In this document: piece after piece, positions 1-8,684 of the stretch
Layout of the letters: each line of letters starts with the position of its first letter
Numbering within the stretch: position 1 is the stretch's first letter
Origin: Rhodocyclales bacterium
GTDB lineage: Bacteria; Pseudomonadota; Gammaproteobacteria; Burkholderiales; Rhodocyclaceae
Reading direction: 5' to 3'
NCBI GenBank assembly: GCA_016235165.1
Contig: JACRLX010000023.1
Span: 1 to 64,000 of the forward strand
DNA: 64,000 bases
The notes under the pieces: model-generated
Told to the model about the DNA's origin: nothing
What the model saw: the letters and a program-made list of their open reading frames with translations, nothing else
Database searches by the model: none
Translations under genes and position numbers: made by a program

Positions 1-52
1 CCCGGTTGTGCTTCTCGAATCCTCGTGTCGCCGCCAGCGTCATCTGCTTCAT
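1..52 (-). CDS. IS5-family transposase, N-terminal fragment cut by window edge
   Basis: Reading leftwards from an ATG at 52, the 17 visible codons give MKQMTLAATRGFEKHNR, which then runs off the window. The MKQMT start followed by a G-F-E-K/R patch is typical, from memory, of IS5-group transposases. An AAGGGA ribosome-binding site lies about 8 bases upstream. The insertion-sequence end should lie between here and the MATE gene, but no terminal inverted repeat can be confirmed because the other end is outside the window. Bases 53-178 hold no gene that I can support. Confidence 0.6.
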   Translation of the reverse strand, partial: MKQMTLAATRGFEKHNR

Positions 53-178
53 CAGTTCGTCCCTTGTGATCACAACTCTTTGTCTGACTTCATGACAAAA
101 AAATCGTTCACAGTGTTTGTACCTTATTCAGTATTTCCCTTACGTCTCGCATGGCTCACCAGACGAGCCACCAAAAAC

Positions 179-208
179 AAAAGTCGGCGCTGGCGAGACG
201 GCGATTTC
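179..208 (+). repeat. Dispersed bipartite repeat, copy 1
   Basis: Perfect copy of the core (spacer GAG) with both flanks: AAA before and ATTTC after. The ATTTC flank overlaps the stop codon of the MATE gene on the other strand. Confidence 0.85.
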
Positions 209-1553
209 AACCCGGCCGAATACGAGAAATCCGCAAAAAGTAACTCGTCACTCCCGCCCCGGCCAGCGTCAGGCTGGCCACCGCCGCGATCCAGAAGCCG
301 GCGGCGCCGCGCGCGGGGCCGAGGCTGTCGGTGAGCGCCAGCAGGTAACCGCCGCCGAGGCCCACGCCCCACAGCGACACGGCATAGATGAGCATCGGCG
401 CGGTGGCGCGCTTGTAGCCGCGCAGCACCTGGGCCATCACCGCCTGTACCGCATCGACCGCGTGATAGAGCCCGACGATGGCGAGCAGGCTGGTCGCGGC
501 GGCGGCCACCGCCAGATCGGTGGTGTAGGCGCGGGCGATCGGGCCGGCGCCGAACCAGATCATGCCGCCAGTCGCGCCGGCAATGCCGCAGGCGACGCCT
601 AGGCCGAGCAAACCGGCGTGTCGCGCGCGCCGACTTTCGCCCGCGCCCAGGGCCTGGCCGACCAGCACGCCGGTGGCATTGCCCAAAGCCAGCGGCACCA
701 TGAAGACGAAGACCGCGACATTGGCGGCGATCTGGTGCGCGGCGGACGTGGCGGCGCCGAGGCGGGCGATGAACAGGGCCATGAAGGTGAAGGCGGTGAC
801 ATCGACCAGGAAGGTGATGCCCATCGGTAGGCCCAGCTTGAGCAGTTCGCGCAGGGCCTGCAGGCGCGGCGGATCGAAGCGGGCGAAGACGGCGTAGGGC
901 GCGTAGTCGGCGTCGCGCCGGCACCATAACCATGCCGCGATGGTCATGATCCAGGCGGTGGCCGCCGTGGACCAGCCGCAACCGGCGCCACCCAGCGCCG
1001 GCAGGCCGAAGTGGCCGTACATGAAAATCGCATTTAACGGCACCTTCAACGACAGGCCGAGCAGGTTGAACGCCATTACCGGGCGCGGCCGCCCGATGCC
1101 GGTGGTGAAGCCGAAGAAGACGCGGAAGAAGAGCACGCCGGGCGCCGCCCAGGCCACGCCGTCGAGGTAGGCGCGAACTCGGGATTCGACTTCCGGAGTC
1201 AGGTGCGAGATGGCCAGCAGCGGATCGGGATTCTTCAGCAGGGCGAAGCTGGCGATGGACAGCAGCACCGCCAGCCAGGCGCACTGGCGCACGTCGGCGC
1301 CGATTTCCAGATAGCGGCCGGCGCCGTAGTGGTGCGAAACCACCGGTGTCAATGCCAGCAGTACGCCCATGGCGGTGACGAAGACCGTGGCATAGATGCT
1401 GGCGCCGATGCCGACGGCGGCGAGGTCCAGCGCCGAGAGGCGGCCGGCCATCAGGGTGTCGATCACGCTGGTGGCCATCACCGCCGCCTGGGCGATCAGC
1501 ACCGGCCAGGCCAGGTGCAGGAGTTCGCGCGGCAGGGAGCGGGAGGAGGACAT
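207..1553 (-). CDS. MATE-family multidrug/Na+ efflux transporter
   Basis: A 448-residue membrane protein with about 12 hydrophobic segments, the usual length for NorM-type MATE exporters. The family uses Na+ or H+ gradients to export cationic drugs across the inner membrane. The N-terminal half has the typical run around residues 10-60 (LAWPVLIAQAAVMATSVIDT, then MAGRLSALDLAAVGIG). The 'FFGFTTGIGRPRPVM' loop near residue 150 also fits the family. The gene stands alone: the TPM-domain gene upstream is separated by 35 bases and could be cotranscribed. The stop codon lies inside the flank of a dispersed repeat, so the last few residues (RISRIRPG) may have been altered when that sequence arose. 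The substrate cannot be told from sequence. Confidence 0.9.
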   Translation of the reverse strand: MSSSRSLPRELLHLAWPVLIAQAAVMATSVIDTLMAGRLSALDLAAVGIGASIYATVFVTAMGVLLALTPVVSHHYGAGRYLEIGADVRQCAWLAVLLSIASFALLKNPDPLLAISHLTPEVESRVRAYLDGVAWAAPGVLFFRVFFGFTTGIGRPRPVMAFNLLGLSLKVPLNAIFMYGHFGLPALGGAGCGWSTAATAWIMTIAAWLWCRRDADYAPYAVFARFDPPRLQALRELLKLGLPMGITFLVDVTAFTFMALFIARLGAATSAAHQIAANVAVFVFMVPLALGNATGVLVGQALGAGESRRARHAGLLGLGVACGIAGATGGMIWFGAGPIARAYTTDLAVAAAATSLLAIVGLYHAVDAVQAVMAQVLRGYKRATAPMLIYAVSLWGVGLGGGYLLALTDSLGPARGAAGFWIAAVASLTLAGAGVTSYFLRISRIRPG

Positions 1554-1588
1554 CGCGGCAGTCTAGCGGAGCGGTCCGCCGCGCCGCC

Positions 1589-2056
1589 TCAAAGCATCAG
1601 CGGCGCGTCGGGCAGTTCGTTCGGGTTACGCCCGGCGGCGGGAAAGTGTTCCGCCAGAAGTTCGGATGCGCGATTGACGGCAGCCAGGGCACCTTCGCGC
1701 CAGCCTCCGGCGCGAAAGCCCTGTTCCATGCCACGGCAGATCGCGTCCCATTCGGCTTGCGGCACGCGCGCGGTGATGCCACGGTCGGCGAGAATCTCGA
1801 CGCGGCGGTCGGCGAGCAGGACGTAGATCAGGATGCCGCTGTTCTCCTCGGTGTCCCACACCCGTTCGACGGCGAACAGTTCGGCGGCGCGCTGGCGCGG
1901 CGAGGTATCGCGCCACAGCGCCGCTGGCGGCAAACCGGCTTCGACGACGAAGCGCAGCTCGCCGCGATGCCGGATTTCGCTGGCGGTGATGGCCTGCCCG
2001 ATCGCCGCCAGGTCGGCGGCGGCGAAGACGTGCTTGAGCATGCGCAAAACGTTCAT
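1589..2056 (-). CDS. TPM-domain protein (YgcG/TPM phosphatase family)
   Basis: A 155-residue protein matching the TPM domain family (named for TLP18.3, Psb32 and MOLO-1). Visible family features are the 'VWDTEENSGILIYVLLADRRVEILADRGI' block at about residues 60-88 and a C-terminal helix with 'GMEQGFRAGGW'. No signal peptide or membrane segment is obvious after the first helix, so it may act in the cytoplasm or be exported another way. I chose the ATG at 2056 because it follows the upstream gene's stop by one base and has GAGATGGTGAG as a ribosome-binding site. It is the last gene of a lemA-TPM-TPM operon, a common bacterial arrangement of uncertain function, possibly in envelope maintenance. 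Confidence 0.8.
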   Translation of the reverse strand: MNVLRMLKHVFAAADLAAIGQAITASEIRHRGELRFVVEAGLPPAALWRDTSPRQRAAELFAVERVWDTEENSGILIYVLLADRRVEILADRGITARVPQAEWDAICRGMEQGFRAGGWREGALAAVNRASELLAEHFPAAGRNPNELPDAPLML

Positions 2057-2057
2057 C

Positions 2058-2879
2058 TCACCATCTCCCCGAGGCACCACCACCGCCGAAGCCGCCACCG
2101 CCGCCGGAGAATCCCCCACCACCCGAGGAACCGCCGCCACCGCCGCCACCACCGCCGATGAATCGACCAAAGGAGAACACGAACACCACCAGCGCCGCAA
2201 TCGCCGATGCCAGCCAGGAACCGAAGATCATGAACCCCAGCCAGCCGCCAACCGCCGCCGCGATGAGCGAGCCAAACAGGCCGAACATCGAGCGCAGCAC
2301 GCCGGCGGCGACCAGCGTTGCCGTCAGCCAGGTGAAATAGTCCTCCGTGGCATCGGCTGCGGGAGCGGCTGCCTGGCGGGGTGCGACCGGCTCGCCGTCC
2401 AGCGCGCCTTCGATGGCCGCCAGGGCCGCATCGAGGCCGCCGAAGAAATCGCCCTGGCGGAAGGCCGGCGCCATACGCTCGTTGACGATGCGGCTGGCGA
2501 TGGCATCGGGAATCCGGCCTTCGAGGCCATAGCCGACTTCGATGCGCATGCGCCGGTCGTCCCTGGCGACGATGACGATCAGCCCGTTATTGGCACCCTT
2601 GTGGCCGATCTTCCAGGCTTCGGCGAGGCGGATGCCGAAAGCTTCGATGGTCTCGGGCTGGGTCGTGGGCAGCAGCAGCAGGGCGATCTGCGCCTTGCCC
2701 GCACGGTCGATCGCGGCAAGCCGGGCTTCGAGCCTGCCGCGCTGGGTCGCGTCGAGCGTACCGGTGAGGTCGGTAACGCGCGAACTCAATGCCGGCAGCG
2801 GCACCGGCTCGGCCGCCCTGCCGGCAAAGGGCAGGGTCAGCCAGAGCAGCACCAGCCATGTCGGCCAGTACTGCGTCAT
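2058..2879 (-). CDS. TPM-domain membrane protein with glycine-rich tail (YgcG-like)
   Basis: 273 residues: an N-terminal signal sequence (WLVLLWLTLPFAGRAA), a TPM domain at about 30-150 with the conserved 'NNGLIVIVARDDRRMRIEVGYGLEG' stretch, two hydrophobic segments at about 185-235, and a C-terminal tail of almost pure Gly/Ser ending GGASGRW. This layout is that of YgcG-family proteins, usually found next to LemA. The globular domain should face the periplasm. Some TPM domains have acid phosphatase activity; whether this one does is not known. The gene sits 4 bases after lemA and one base before the second TPM gene, so the three are probably one transcript. Confidence 0.88.
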   Translation of the reverse strand: MTQYWPTWLVLLWLTLPFAGRAAEPVPLPALSSRVTDLTGTLDATQRGRLEARLAAIDRAGKAQIALLLLPTTQPETIEAFGIRLAEAWKIGHKGANNGLIVIVARDDRRMRIEVGYGLEGRIPDAIASRIVNERMAPAFRQGDFFGGLDAALAAIEGALDGEPVAPRQAAAPAADATEDYFTWLTATLVAAGVLRSMFGLFGSLIAAAVGGWLGFMIFGSWLASAIAALVVFVFSFGRFIGGGGGGGGGSSGGGGFSGGGGGFGGGGASGRW

Positions 2880-2883
2880 ATGC

Positions 2884-3528
2884 TTACCTGGCCGGCGCGG
2901 GGACGGGGGCAGGAGTCGGCGCTGGCGACACGGCGGCCGGCGTGCCGAAATCGACCTTGGGCGCGGTCGAGATCGCTTTTTCGTCCTCCACCGTGAAATT
3001 CGCCTTCGGCTTCCAGCCCATGACCATGGCCGTCAGGTTGTTGGGGAAGGTGCGTACCGAAATGTTGTACTCCTGCACCGCCTTGATGTAACGGTTGCGC
3101 GCCACGGTGATGCGGTTCTCGGTGCCTTCGAGCTGGGCCTGCAGGTCGCGGAAATTGGCGTCGGCCTTGAGCTGGGGATAGTTCTCCGCCACCACCAGCA
3201 GCCGCGACAGCGCGCCGGACAGTTCGCCCTGCGCCTTCTGGAAAGCGGCCAGCGCGGCCGGGTCGTTGACCAGCTCGGGCGTGGCCTTGATGCCGGCAAC
3301 ATTGGCGCGCGCCTCGGTAACCCGGGTCAAGACCTCTTTCTCGTGCGCGGCATAGCCCTGCACCGTCTGTACCAGGTTGGGGATCAGGTCGGCACGGCGC
3401 TTGTACTGGTTCAGCACCTCCGACCAGGCGGCGTTCACGCCTTCGTCGTTGATCTGGATCTGGTTGTAGCCGCAGCCGGAGAGCAGGGTGGCGGCGAAGG
3501 CGAGTACGGCGAGCAGGCGCGTAGACAT
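2884..3528 (-). CDS. lemA: LemA family lipoprotein
   Basis: 214 residues. The N-terminus is a lipoprotein signal with lipobox LLSGC, so the mature protein starts at Cys and is membrane-anchored. The LemA core follows: 'VNAAWSEVLNQYKRRADLIPNL' then long helices with 'VTEARANV' and 'YNISVRTFPNNL'. I chose the ATG at 3528 because GGAG lies six bases upstream; an in-frame ATG at 3540 is possible. The C-terminus is a Pro/Ala-rich tail, partly encoded by a dispersed repeat copy read in the opposite strand (residues VSPAPTP). It heads the lemA-TPM-TPM operon. LemA function is poorly understood; it is generally thought to act in the cell envelope. Confidence 0.92.
   Translation of the reverse strand: MSTRLLAVLAFAATLLSGCGYNQIQINDEGVNAAWSEVLNQYKRRADLIPNLVQTVQGYAAHEKEVLTRVTEARANVAGIKATPELVNDPAALAAFQKAQGELSGALSRLLVVAENYPQLKADANFRDLQAQLEGTENRITVARNRYIKAVQEYNISVRTFPNNLTAMVMGWKPKANFTVEDEKAISTAPKVDFGTPAAVSPAPTPAPVPAPAR
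2914..2935 (+). repeat. Dispersed bipartite repeat, copy 2 (inside lemA)
   Basis: Perfect core with spacer GAC, antisense to lemA. In the lemA frame it encodes V-S-P-A-P-T within the C-terminal Pro/Ala tail. Confidence 0.85.
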
Positions 3529-3682
3529 GGAGATCTCCATTACAAAGAGGCGAACGGCAGCAATATGGTGCCGACGGCATGAAATTACAAGGGTAGCCGC
3601 AGGGTTTGCAGGGTCTTGTCGGCAAGCCATGCTGCGGTGCAATGGCCTAAAATGAGCGGTTCCGCCCACCTCAGCCCGTCGC

Positions 3683-6600
3683 ATGACCGCCCGCCTGCGC
3701 GAAATCCCCTACAACTACACCTCGTTTTCCGACCGCGAAATCGTCATTCGCCTGCTCGGGGCCGAAGCCTGGGCGACGCTGACCGAGCTACGCGCGGAAC
3801 GTGTTACCGGACGCTCGGCGCGCATGCTCTACGAGGTGCTGGGCGACATCTGGGTGGTGCGGCGCAATCCCTACCTGGAAGACGACTTGCTGGCCAACCG
3901 CGAACGGCGCGAGGCGCTGGTCGAGGCGCTGCGCCATCGCCTGCGCGAAATCGAAAAGCGGCGCGAGGGCAACCAGCGTGTGGCGCGCCTGCTCGATGCG
4001 GCACGCGCGGCGGTGCAGTCCTTCGAGCGCTGGTTCGATGAAACCCGCCAGCTGCGCGCCAGGGCACTCAAGACCCTGGCCCGCCACACCCGCCGCGACA
4101 ACGTCTGCTTCGACGGCCTGGCGCGCGTTTCGCACGTGACGGATGCCACCGACTGGCGCGTCGAATATCCCTTTGTCGTGCTGACGCCGGACACCGAGGC
4201 CGAAGTGGCGCCGCTGGTGCGCGACTGCATCGCCCTCGGCCTGACCATCATCCCGCGCGGCGGCGGCACCGGCTACACCGGCGGCGCCGTGCCGCTGGAT
4301 GCGCGCTCGGCGGTGATCAATACCGAAAAGTTGATCGACATGGGGCCGGTGACCGAACTCACCCTGCCCGGCCTGACGCGCAGCTACGGCACCATCCACA
4401 CCGGCGCCGGCGTGGTCACCCGCCGCGTCATGGAACGCGCCGAGGAAGCCGGCCGCGTCTTCGCCTGCGACCCGACCTCGGCCGATGCTTCCTGCATCGG
4501 CGGCAACATCGCTATGAATGCCGGCGGCAAGAAAGCGGTGCTGTGGGGCACGGCGCTCGACAACCTGGCCTCCTGGCGCATGGTGGACACCGACGGCCGT
4601 TGGCTGGAGGTCGAACGCATCGGCCATAACCTGGGCAAGATCCACGAACAGGAAACCGCCACCTTCCGCGTCAAGCACCTGGCCGACGACGGCCGCGTCG
4701 AGCGCGAGGAGTTTCTTGCCATCCCCGGCGCCACCTTCCGCAAGACCGGGCTGGGCAAGGACGTCACCGACAAGTTCCTCGCCGGCCTGCCCGGTGTGCA
4801 GAAGGAAGGCTGCGACGGCCTGATCACCTCGGCGGTGTGGATCCTGCACCAGATGCCGCCGGTGACGCGCACCGTCTGCCTCGAATTCTTCGGCCGCGTC
4901 GGCGAGGCCGTGCCCTCCATCGTCGAGATCACCGACTACTTCAAGCCGGGCGGCGGCGGCCAGGCCGCCGGCGTGCAGCTGGCCGGCCTCGAACACCTGG
5001 ATGAGCGCTACGTCAGGGCGGTAGGTTACGCGACCAAGGCCAAACGTCACGGCCGGCCGAAGATGGTGCTGATCGGCGACCTCGTCGGCGAGGACGAAGC
5101 CGCCGTGATGCGCGCTACCTCGGAGGTGGTGCGCATGGCCAACGCCCGTGGCGGCGAGGGTTTCATCGCCGTCAGCCCGGAGGCACGCAAGCGCTTCTGG
5201 CTCGATCGCGCGCGCACCGCGGCGATTTCGCGCCATACCAACGCCTTCAAGGTCAACGAGGATGTCGTCATTCCGCTGCCGCGCATGGGCGACTACTGCG
5301 AAGGCATCGAGCGCTTCAACATCGAGCTTTCGATCCGCAACAAGATCGAGCTGTGCGACGCGCTGGCCGAATTCATCGCCGGCGAGCTGCCGCTGCACAT
5401 GGGCGACACGGGACTGGACAAGGCGGAGCTGATCGGCGACCGCCGCGACCAGGCCCAGGCCACCATCGCCGAAGTGCGCTCGCGCTGGCAGGGCCTGCTC
5501 GACAACCTCGACGGCGCCTGGCCGCCACCGCCGCCGCCGACCATGCCGCGCCACTGGCATCCGCTGCCGGTGCCGCCGCGCGCCGTGCCGGTGAAGCTGT
5601 GGCATCCGGTGCCCGCCACGGTGTTCGGCAAATTGCAGAGTTACCAGCTGCGCGTCTCCTGGAAGCAGGAACTGCGGCCGCTGCTGGAAGAAATCTTCGA
5701 CGGCGCCGCCTATCGGCCGGTGCTGGAGCGCATCGATGCCCTGCACCGGGAGGTGCTCAAGGGCCGCCTCTTCGTCGCCCTGCACATGCACGCCGGCGAC
5801 GGCAACGTGCATACCAACATCCCGGTGAACTCGGACAACTACGCCATGCTGCAAACGGCCTACCGCACCGTCGAGCGCATCATGGCGCTGGCCAAGTCGC
5901 TGGGCGGAGTGATTTCCGGCGAGCATGGCATCGGCATCACCAAGCTGGAATTCCTCGGCGCGGACGAGATCCGGCCCTTCCGCGACTACAAGCAGAAGAT
6001 CGACCCGGACGGCCATTTCAACCGCGGCAAGCTGATGGACCTACCGCAGTTGCACGCCGACCTGAGCAACGCCTATACGCCGTCGTTCGCCCTGCTCGGC
6101 GTCGAGTCGCTGATCATGGAGCAGTCCGACATCGGCCGCATCTCCGAGTCGATCAAGAACTGCCTGCGCTGCGGCAAATGCAAGCCGGTGTGTTCGACCC
6201 ATGTGCCGCGCGCCAACCTGCTCTACAGCCCGCGCAACAAGATCCTCGGCACCTCGCTGCTGGTCGAGGCCTTCCTTTACGAAGAGCAGACCCGGCGCGG
6301 TATCTCGTTGCAGCATTTCGACGAGTTCGGCGACGTCGCCGAGCACTGCACGGTGTGCCACAAGTGCGTCAATCCCTGCCCGGTGGATATCGACTTCGGC
6401 GACGTCTCGGTGGCGATGCGCAACTTCCTGCGCCGTCAGGGCAAGAAGAAATTCAACCCCGGCTCGGCGGCGGCGATGGCCTTCCTTTCCGCCACCGATC
6501 CGGCGACCATCAAGCTGGTGCGCGCCGGAATGATCCAGCTTGGCTACCAGGCGCAGCGCCTGGGCCACTCGCTGGCGAAATCCTTCGGCCTGATCCAGGA

Positions 6601-7591
6601 CTCTGTCCGCCACCCGCCGGCCACGCTGGGCCGGCCCGAGATCAAGGCCCAGGTGATCCACTTCCTCAACAAGCCACTGCCGCGCACGGTGCCGGCACGT
6701 ACCTCGCGCGCCATGCTGGATATCGAGGACGACGCACTGATCCCGGTGATCCGCGATCCAAAGCGCGCCACCGAGGACTCGGAAGCAGTGTTCTATTTCC
6801 CCGGCTGCGGTTCCGAGCGCCTGTTCTCGCAGGTCGGCATCGCTACCCAGGCCATGCTCTGGCACGCTGGCGCCACCACGGTGCTGCCACCGGGCTACCT
6901 GTGCTGCGGCTACCCGCAGACGTCTTCCGGCGACGAGGACAAGGGCCAGGCCATCACCACCGCCAACCGTGTGCTGTTCCACCGCGTCGCCAACACGCTC
7001 AACTACCTCGACATCAAGACGGTGGTAGTCTCCTGCGGCACCTGCATGGACCAGCTGCTGAAATATGAATTCAGCAAGATCTTCCCCGGCTGCCGGCTGG
7101 TGGACATCCACGAATGGCTGTTCGAGAAGGGCATCCGGCTCGACGGCGTAAAAGGCGTGCAGTACATGTACCACGAGCCCTGCCACACGCCGATGAAGCA
7201 CCACTCCGGCATCAAGGTGGCGAATGCGCTGATGGGGCAGCGGGTGGATCTCAACGACCGCTGCTGCGGTGAGTCCGGCACGCTGGCGGTGACGCGGCCC
7301 GACGTCTCGACCCAGGTACGCTTCCGCAAGCAGCAGGAGATGGAAACCGGCGCGGCGCGCCTGCGCGACGATGCCGCAAGAGTCGGCGCTGGCGGCACGG
7401 CGGGCGGCGCCGTAAAAATCCTCACCTCCTGCCCCTCCTGCCTGCAGGGCCTGTCGCGCTACGAAAACGACGCCGACATTACTGCCGACTACATCGTGGT
7501 CGAGATGGCGAAGACCCTGCTCGGGCCGGACTGGCTGCAGGACTACGTGCGCGCCGCCAACGCCGGCGGCATCGAGCGGGTGCTGCTATGA
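3683..7591 (+). CDS. Giant FAD-linked oxidase / Fe-S oxidoreductase fusion (DUF3683 family)
   Basis: 1302 residues joining modules that are often separate GlcD- and GlcF-like subunits. In order: an N-terminal DUF3683-type region (about 1-150); an FAD-binding type 4 domain with '[17 protein letters not shown]' near 190-205; an FAD-oxidase C-terminal domain ending '[14 protein letters not shown]' near 740-755; two 4Fe-4S motifs ([11 protein letters not shown] and [12 protein letters not shown]) at about 825-900; and cysteine-rich CCG domains ([34 protein letters not shown]). The family oxidises 2-hydroxy acids such as D-lactate or glycolate and passes electrons through Fe-S centres to the membrane; the substrate here is unknown. 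The next gene overlaps by 4 bases and encodes a membrane-anchored protein. A dispersed repeat lies in frame near residue 1235. Confidence 0.88.
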   Translation: MTARLREIPYNYTSFSDREIVIRLLGAEAWATLTELRAERVTGRSARMLYEVLGDIWVVRRNPYLEDDLLANRERREALVEALRHRLREIEKRREGNQRVARLLDAARAAVQSFERWFDETRQLRARALKTLARHTRRDNVCFDGLARVSHVTDATDWRVEYPFVVLTPDTEAEVAPLVRDCIALGLTIIPRGGGTGYTGGAVPLDARSAVINTEKLIDMGPVTELTLPGLTRSYGTIHTGAGVVTRRVMERAEEAGRVFACDPTSADASCIGGNIAMNAGGKKAVLWGTALDNLASWRMVDTDGRWLEVERIGHNLGKIHEQETATFRVKHLADDGRVEREEFLAIPGATFRKTGLGKDVTDKFLAGLPGVQKEGCDGLITSAVWILHQMPPVTRTVCLEFFGRVGEAVPSIVEITDYFKPGGGGQAAGVQLAGLEHLDERYVRAVGYATKAKRHGRPKMVLIGDLVGEDEAAVMRATSEVVRMANARGGEGFIAVSPEARKRFWLDRARTAAISRHTNAFKVNEDVVIPLPRMGDYCEGIERFNIELSIRNKIELCDALAEFIAGELPLHMGDTGLDKAELIGDRRDQAQATIAEVRSRWQGLLDNLDGAWPPPPPPTMPRHWHPLPVPPRAVPVKLWHPVPATVFGKLQSYQLRVSWKQELRPLLEEIFDGAAYRPVLERIDALHREVLKGRLFVALHMHAGDGNVHTNIPVNSDNYAMLQTAYRTVERIMALAKSLGGVISGEHGIGITKLEFLGADEIRPFRDYKQKIDPDGHFNRGKLMDLPQLHADLSNAYTPSFALLGVESLIMEQSDIGRISESIKNCLRCGKCKPVCSTHVPRANLLYSPRNKILGTSLLVEAFLYEEQTRRGISLQHFDEFGDVAEHCTVCHKCVNPCPVDIDFGDVSVAMRNFLRRQGKKKFNPGSAAAMAFLSATDPATIKLVRAGMIQLGYQAQRLGHSLAKSFGLIQDSVRHPPATLGRPEIKAQVIHFLNKPLPRTVPARTSRAMLDIEDDALIPVIRDPKRATEDSEAVFYFPGCGSERLFSQVGIATQAMLWHAGATTVLPPGYLCCGYPQTSSGDEDKGQAITTANRVLFHRVANTLNYLDIKTVVVSCGTCMDQLLKYEFSKIFPGCRLVDIHEWLFEKGIRLDGVKGVQYMYHEPCHTPMKHHSGIKVANALMGQRVDLNDRCCGESGTLAVTRPDVSTQVRFRKQQEMETGAARLRDDAARVGAGGTAGGAVKILTSCPSCLQGLSRYENDADITADYIVVEMAKTLLGPDWLQDYVRAANAGGIERVLL
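7381..7402 (+). repeat. Dispersed bipartite repeat, copy 3 (inside FAD/Fe-S oxidoreductase)
   Basis: Perfect core with spacer GGC, sense orientation, encoding V-G-A-G-G-T-A between two conserved CCG-domain segments. Confidence 0.85.
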
Positions 7592-8193
7592 ACGCGGCGA
7601 CCGAAACCGCGCGTCCGCTCGACAAGCGGCCCTTCTTCTGGATGCTGGGCATCCTTTGCTTCATGGTCGCCGTGGTGCTGGCCTTCCAGTTTGCCGGCCA
7701 CCAGAAACTGCACAACACGGCGCTGTGGCAGCACTTTCGGCCGGTGACCCTGGTCTCGCCGCCGCAGTTGGCGACGCCGGTGGAAGTGTTCGACACCCGC
7801 CGCGTCGCGCAGGCGGTGGTGCAAACCGAAAAGGGCCTGTATTTCCTCACCGGCGCGAAATACGTGCCCGAGCCTGGATCGAAAGTGGTGGTGCAGACCA
7901 ACGAACGCTGGGACCTTTTTCTTTGCGCCGAGGACGGCAGCCGCTGCATGAGCATCCATTCCTTCTGCGCCGACGCGGTATGGCCCAACATCAAGCGCGA
8001 CGAGCGGGGCCGCATCGAGGGCTGCTACGCGCCGCGCGCCCTGGATACGCCGATACCCGAGCCGTCGCAGGTCAAGCCGCTGGCGGCGGTGCCGGGCGGC
8101 ATGGGCAAGCGCAAGCGCGCGCCACCCCCCGTGGGCATGTCGCATCCGCGCGAGTGGGCCTGGCGCATGGGCCTGCCGGGCAGCTCGCGCTAG
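7588..8193 (+). CDS. Membrane-anchored hypothetical protein
   Basis: 201 residues that I do not recognise as a named family. One transmembrane helix lies at about 17-39 ([20 protein letters not shown]), followed by a soluble domain with three cysteines ([17 protein letters not shown]) and a Pro/Lys/Arg-rich C-terminus. The topology suggests a periplasmic domain in which the cysteines could form disulfides or bind a cofactor. The start codon overlaps the stop of the FAD/Fe-S gene (ATGA), implying tight cotranslation, so it may be a membrane partner of that enzyme. That is inference from position only. Confidence 0.75.
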   Translation: MNAATETARPLDKRPFFWMLGILCFMVAVVLAFQFAGHQKLHNTALWQHFRPVTLVSPPQLATPVEVFDTRRVAQAVVQTEKGLYFLTGAKYVPEPGSKVVVQTNERWDLFLCAEDGSRCMSIHSFCADAVWPNIKRDERGRIEGCYAPRALDTPIPEPSQVKPLAAVPGGMGKRKRAPPPVGMSHPREWAWRMGLPGSSR

Positions 8194-8240
8194 GATCGCG
8201 TCACTGGCACAGCGGGAGGGATTGGCGCTATGCTTCGCGG

Positions 8241-8684
8241 ATGGCGATGGATGGCGACTGCGAACTGTGCACCCAACCCGGCGGCGAACTGCTCTGGGAA
8301 AGCGACCTGTGTCGCGTGGTGCGCGTCACCGATGCCTCCGGCCGGGCTTTCCCCGGCTCCTGCCGCGTGATCCTCAAGCGCCATATCGCCGAAATGTCGG
8401 ATCTCGATGCCGGCGATGCCCGCGGCCTGATGGAGGCCGTGCTGGCCACCGAACGCGGCCTGCGCAAGGCTCTGCGGCCGGACAAGATCAACCTCGCCAG
8501 CCTCGGCAACATGGTGCCGCACTTGCACTGGCACGTGGTTCCGCGCTGGCGCGACGACCGTCATTTCCCCGCGCCGATCTGGGCGGCGCCACAGCGCGAC
8601 GCGACGCCCCACCCGATCCCATCGCTTGACAGCCTGCGGCAGGCAATCGCCGCCGAACTTTCGACCGTGACCGGAACACCATGA
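8241..8684 (+). CDS. HIT-family hydrolase
   Basis: 147 residues with the histidine triad H-L-H-W-H-V at about residues 95-100, the signature of HIT nucleotide hydrolases/transferases. The start has a C-x-x-C pair (CELC), as in many HIT proteins. The ATG at 8241 or 8247 is likely; neither has a strong ribosome-binding site. The family hydrolyses nucleotide phosphoramidates or dinucleoside polyphosphates in the cytoplasm. The stop overlaps the start of the next gene (ATGA), so the two are translationally linked. Confidence 0.9.
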   Translation: MAMDGDCELCTQPGGELLWESDLCRVVRVTDASGRAFPGSCRVILKRHIAEMSDLDAGDARGLMEAVLATERGLRKALRPDKINLASLGNMVPHLHWHVVPRWRDDRHFPAPIWAAPQRDATPHPIPSLDSLRQAIAAELSTVTGTP

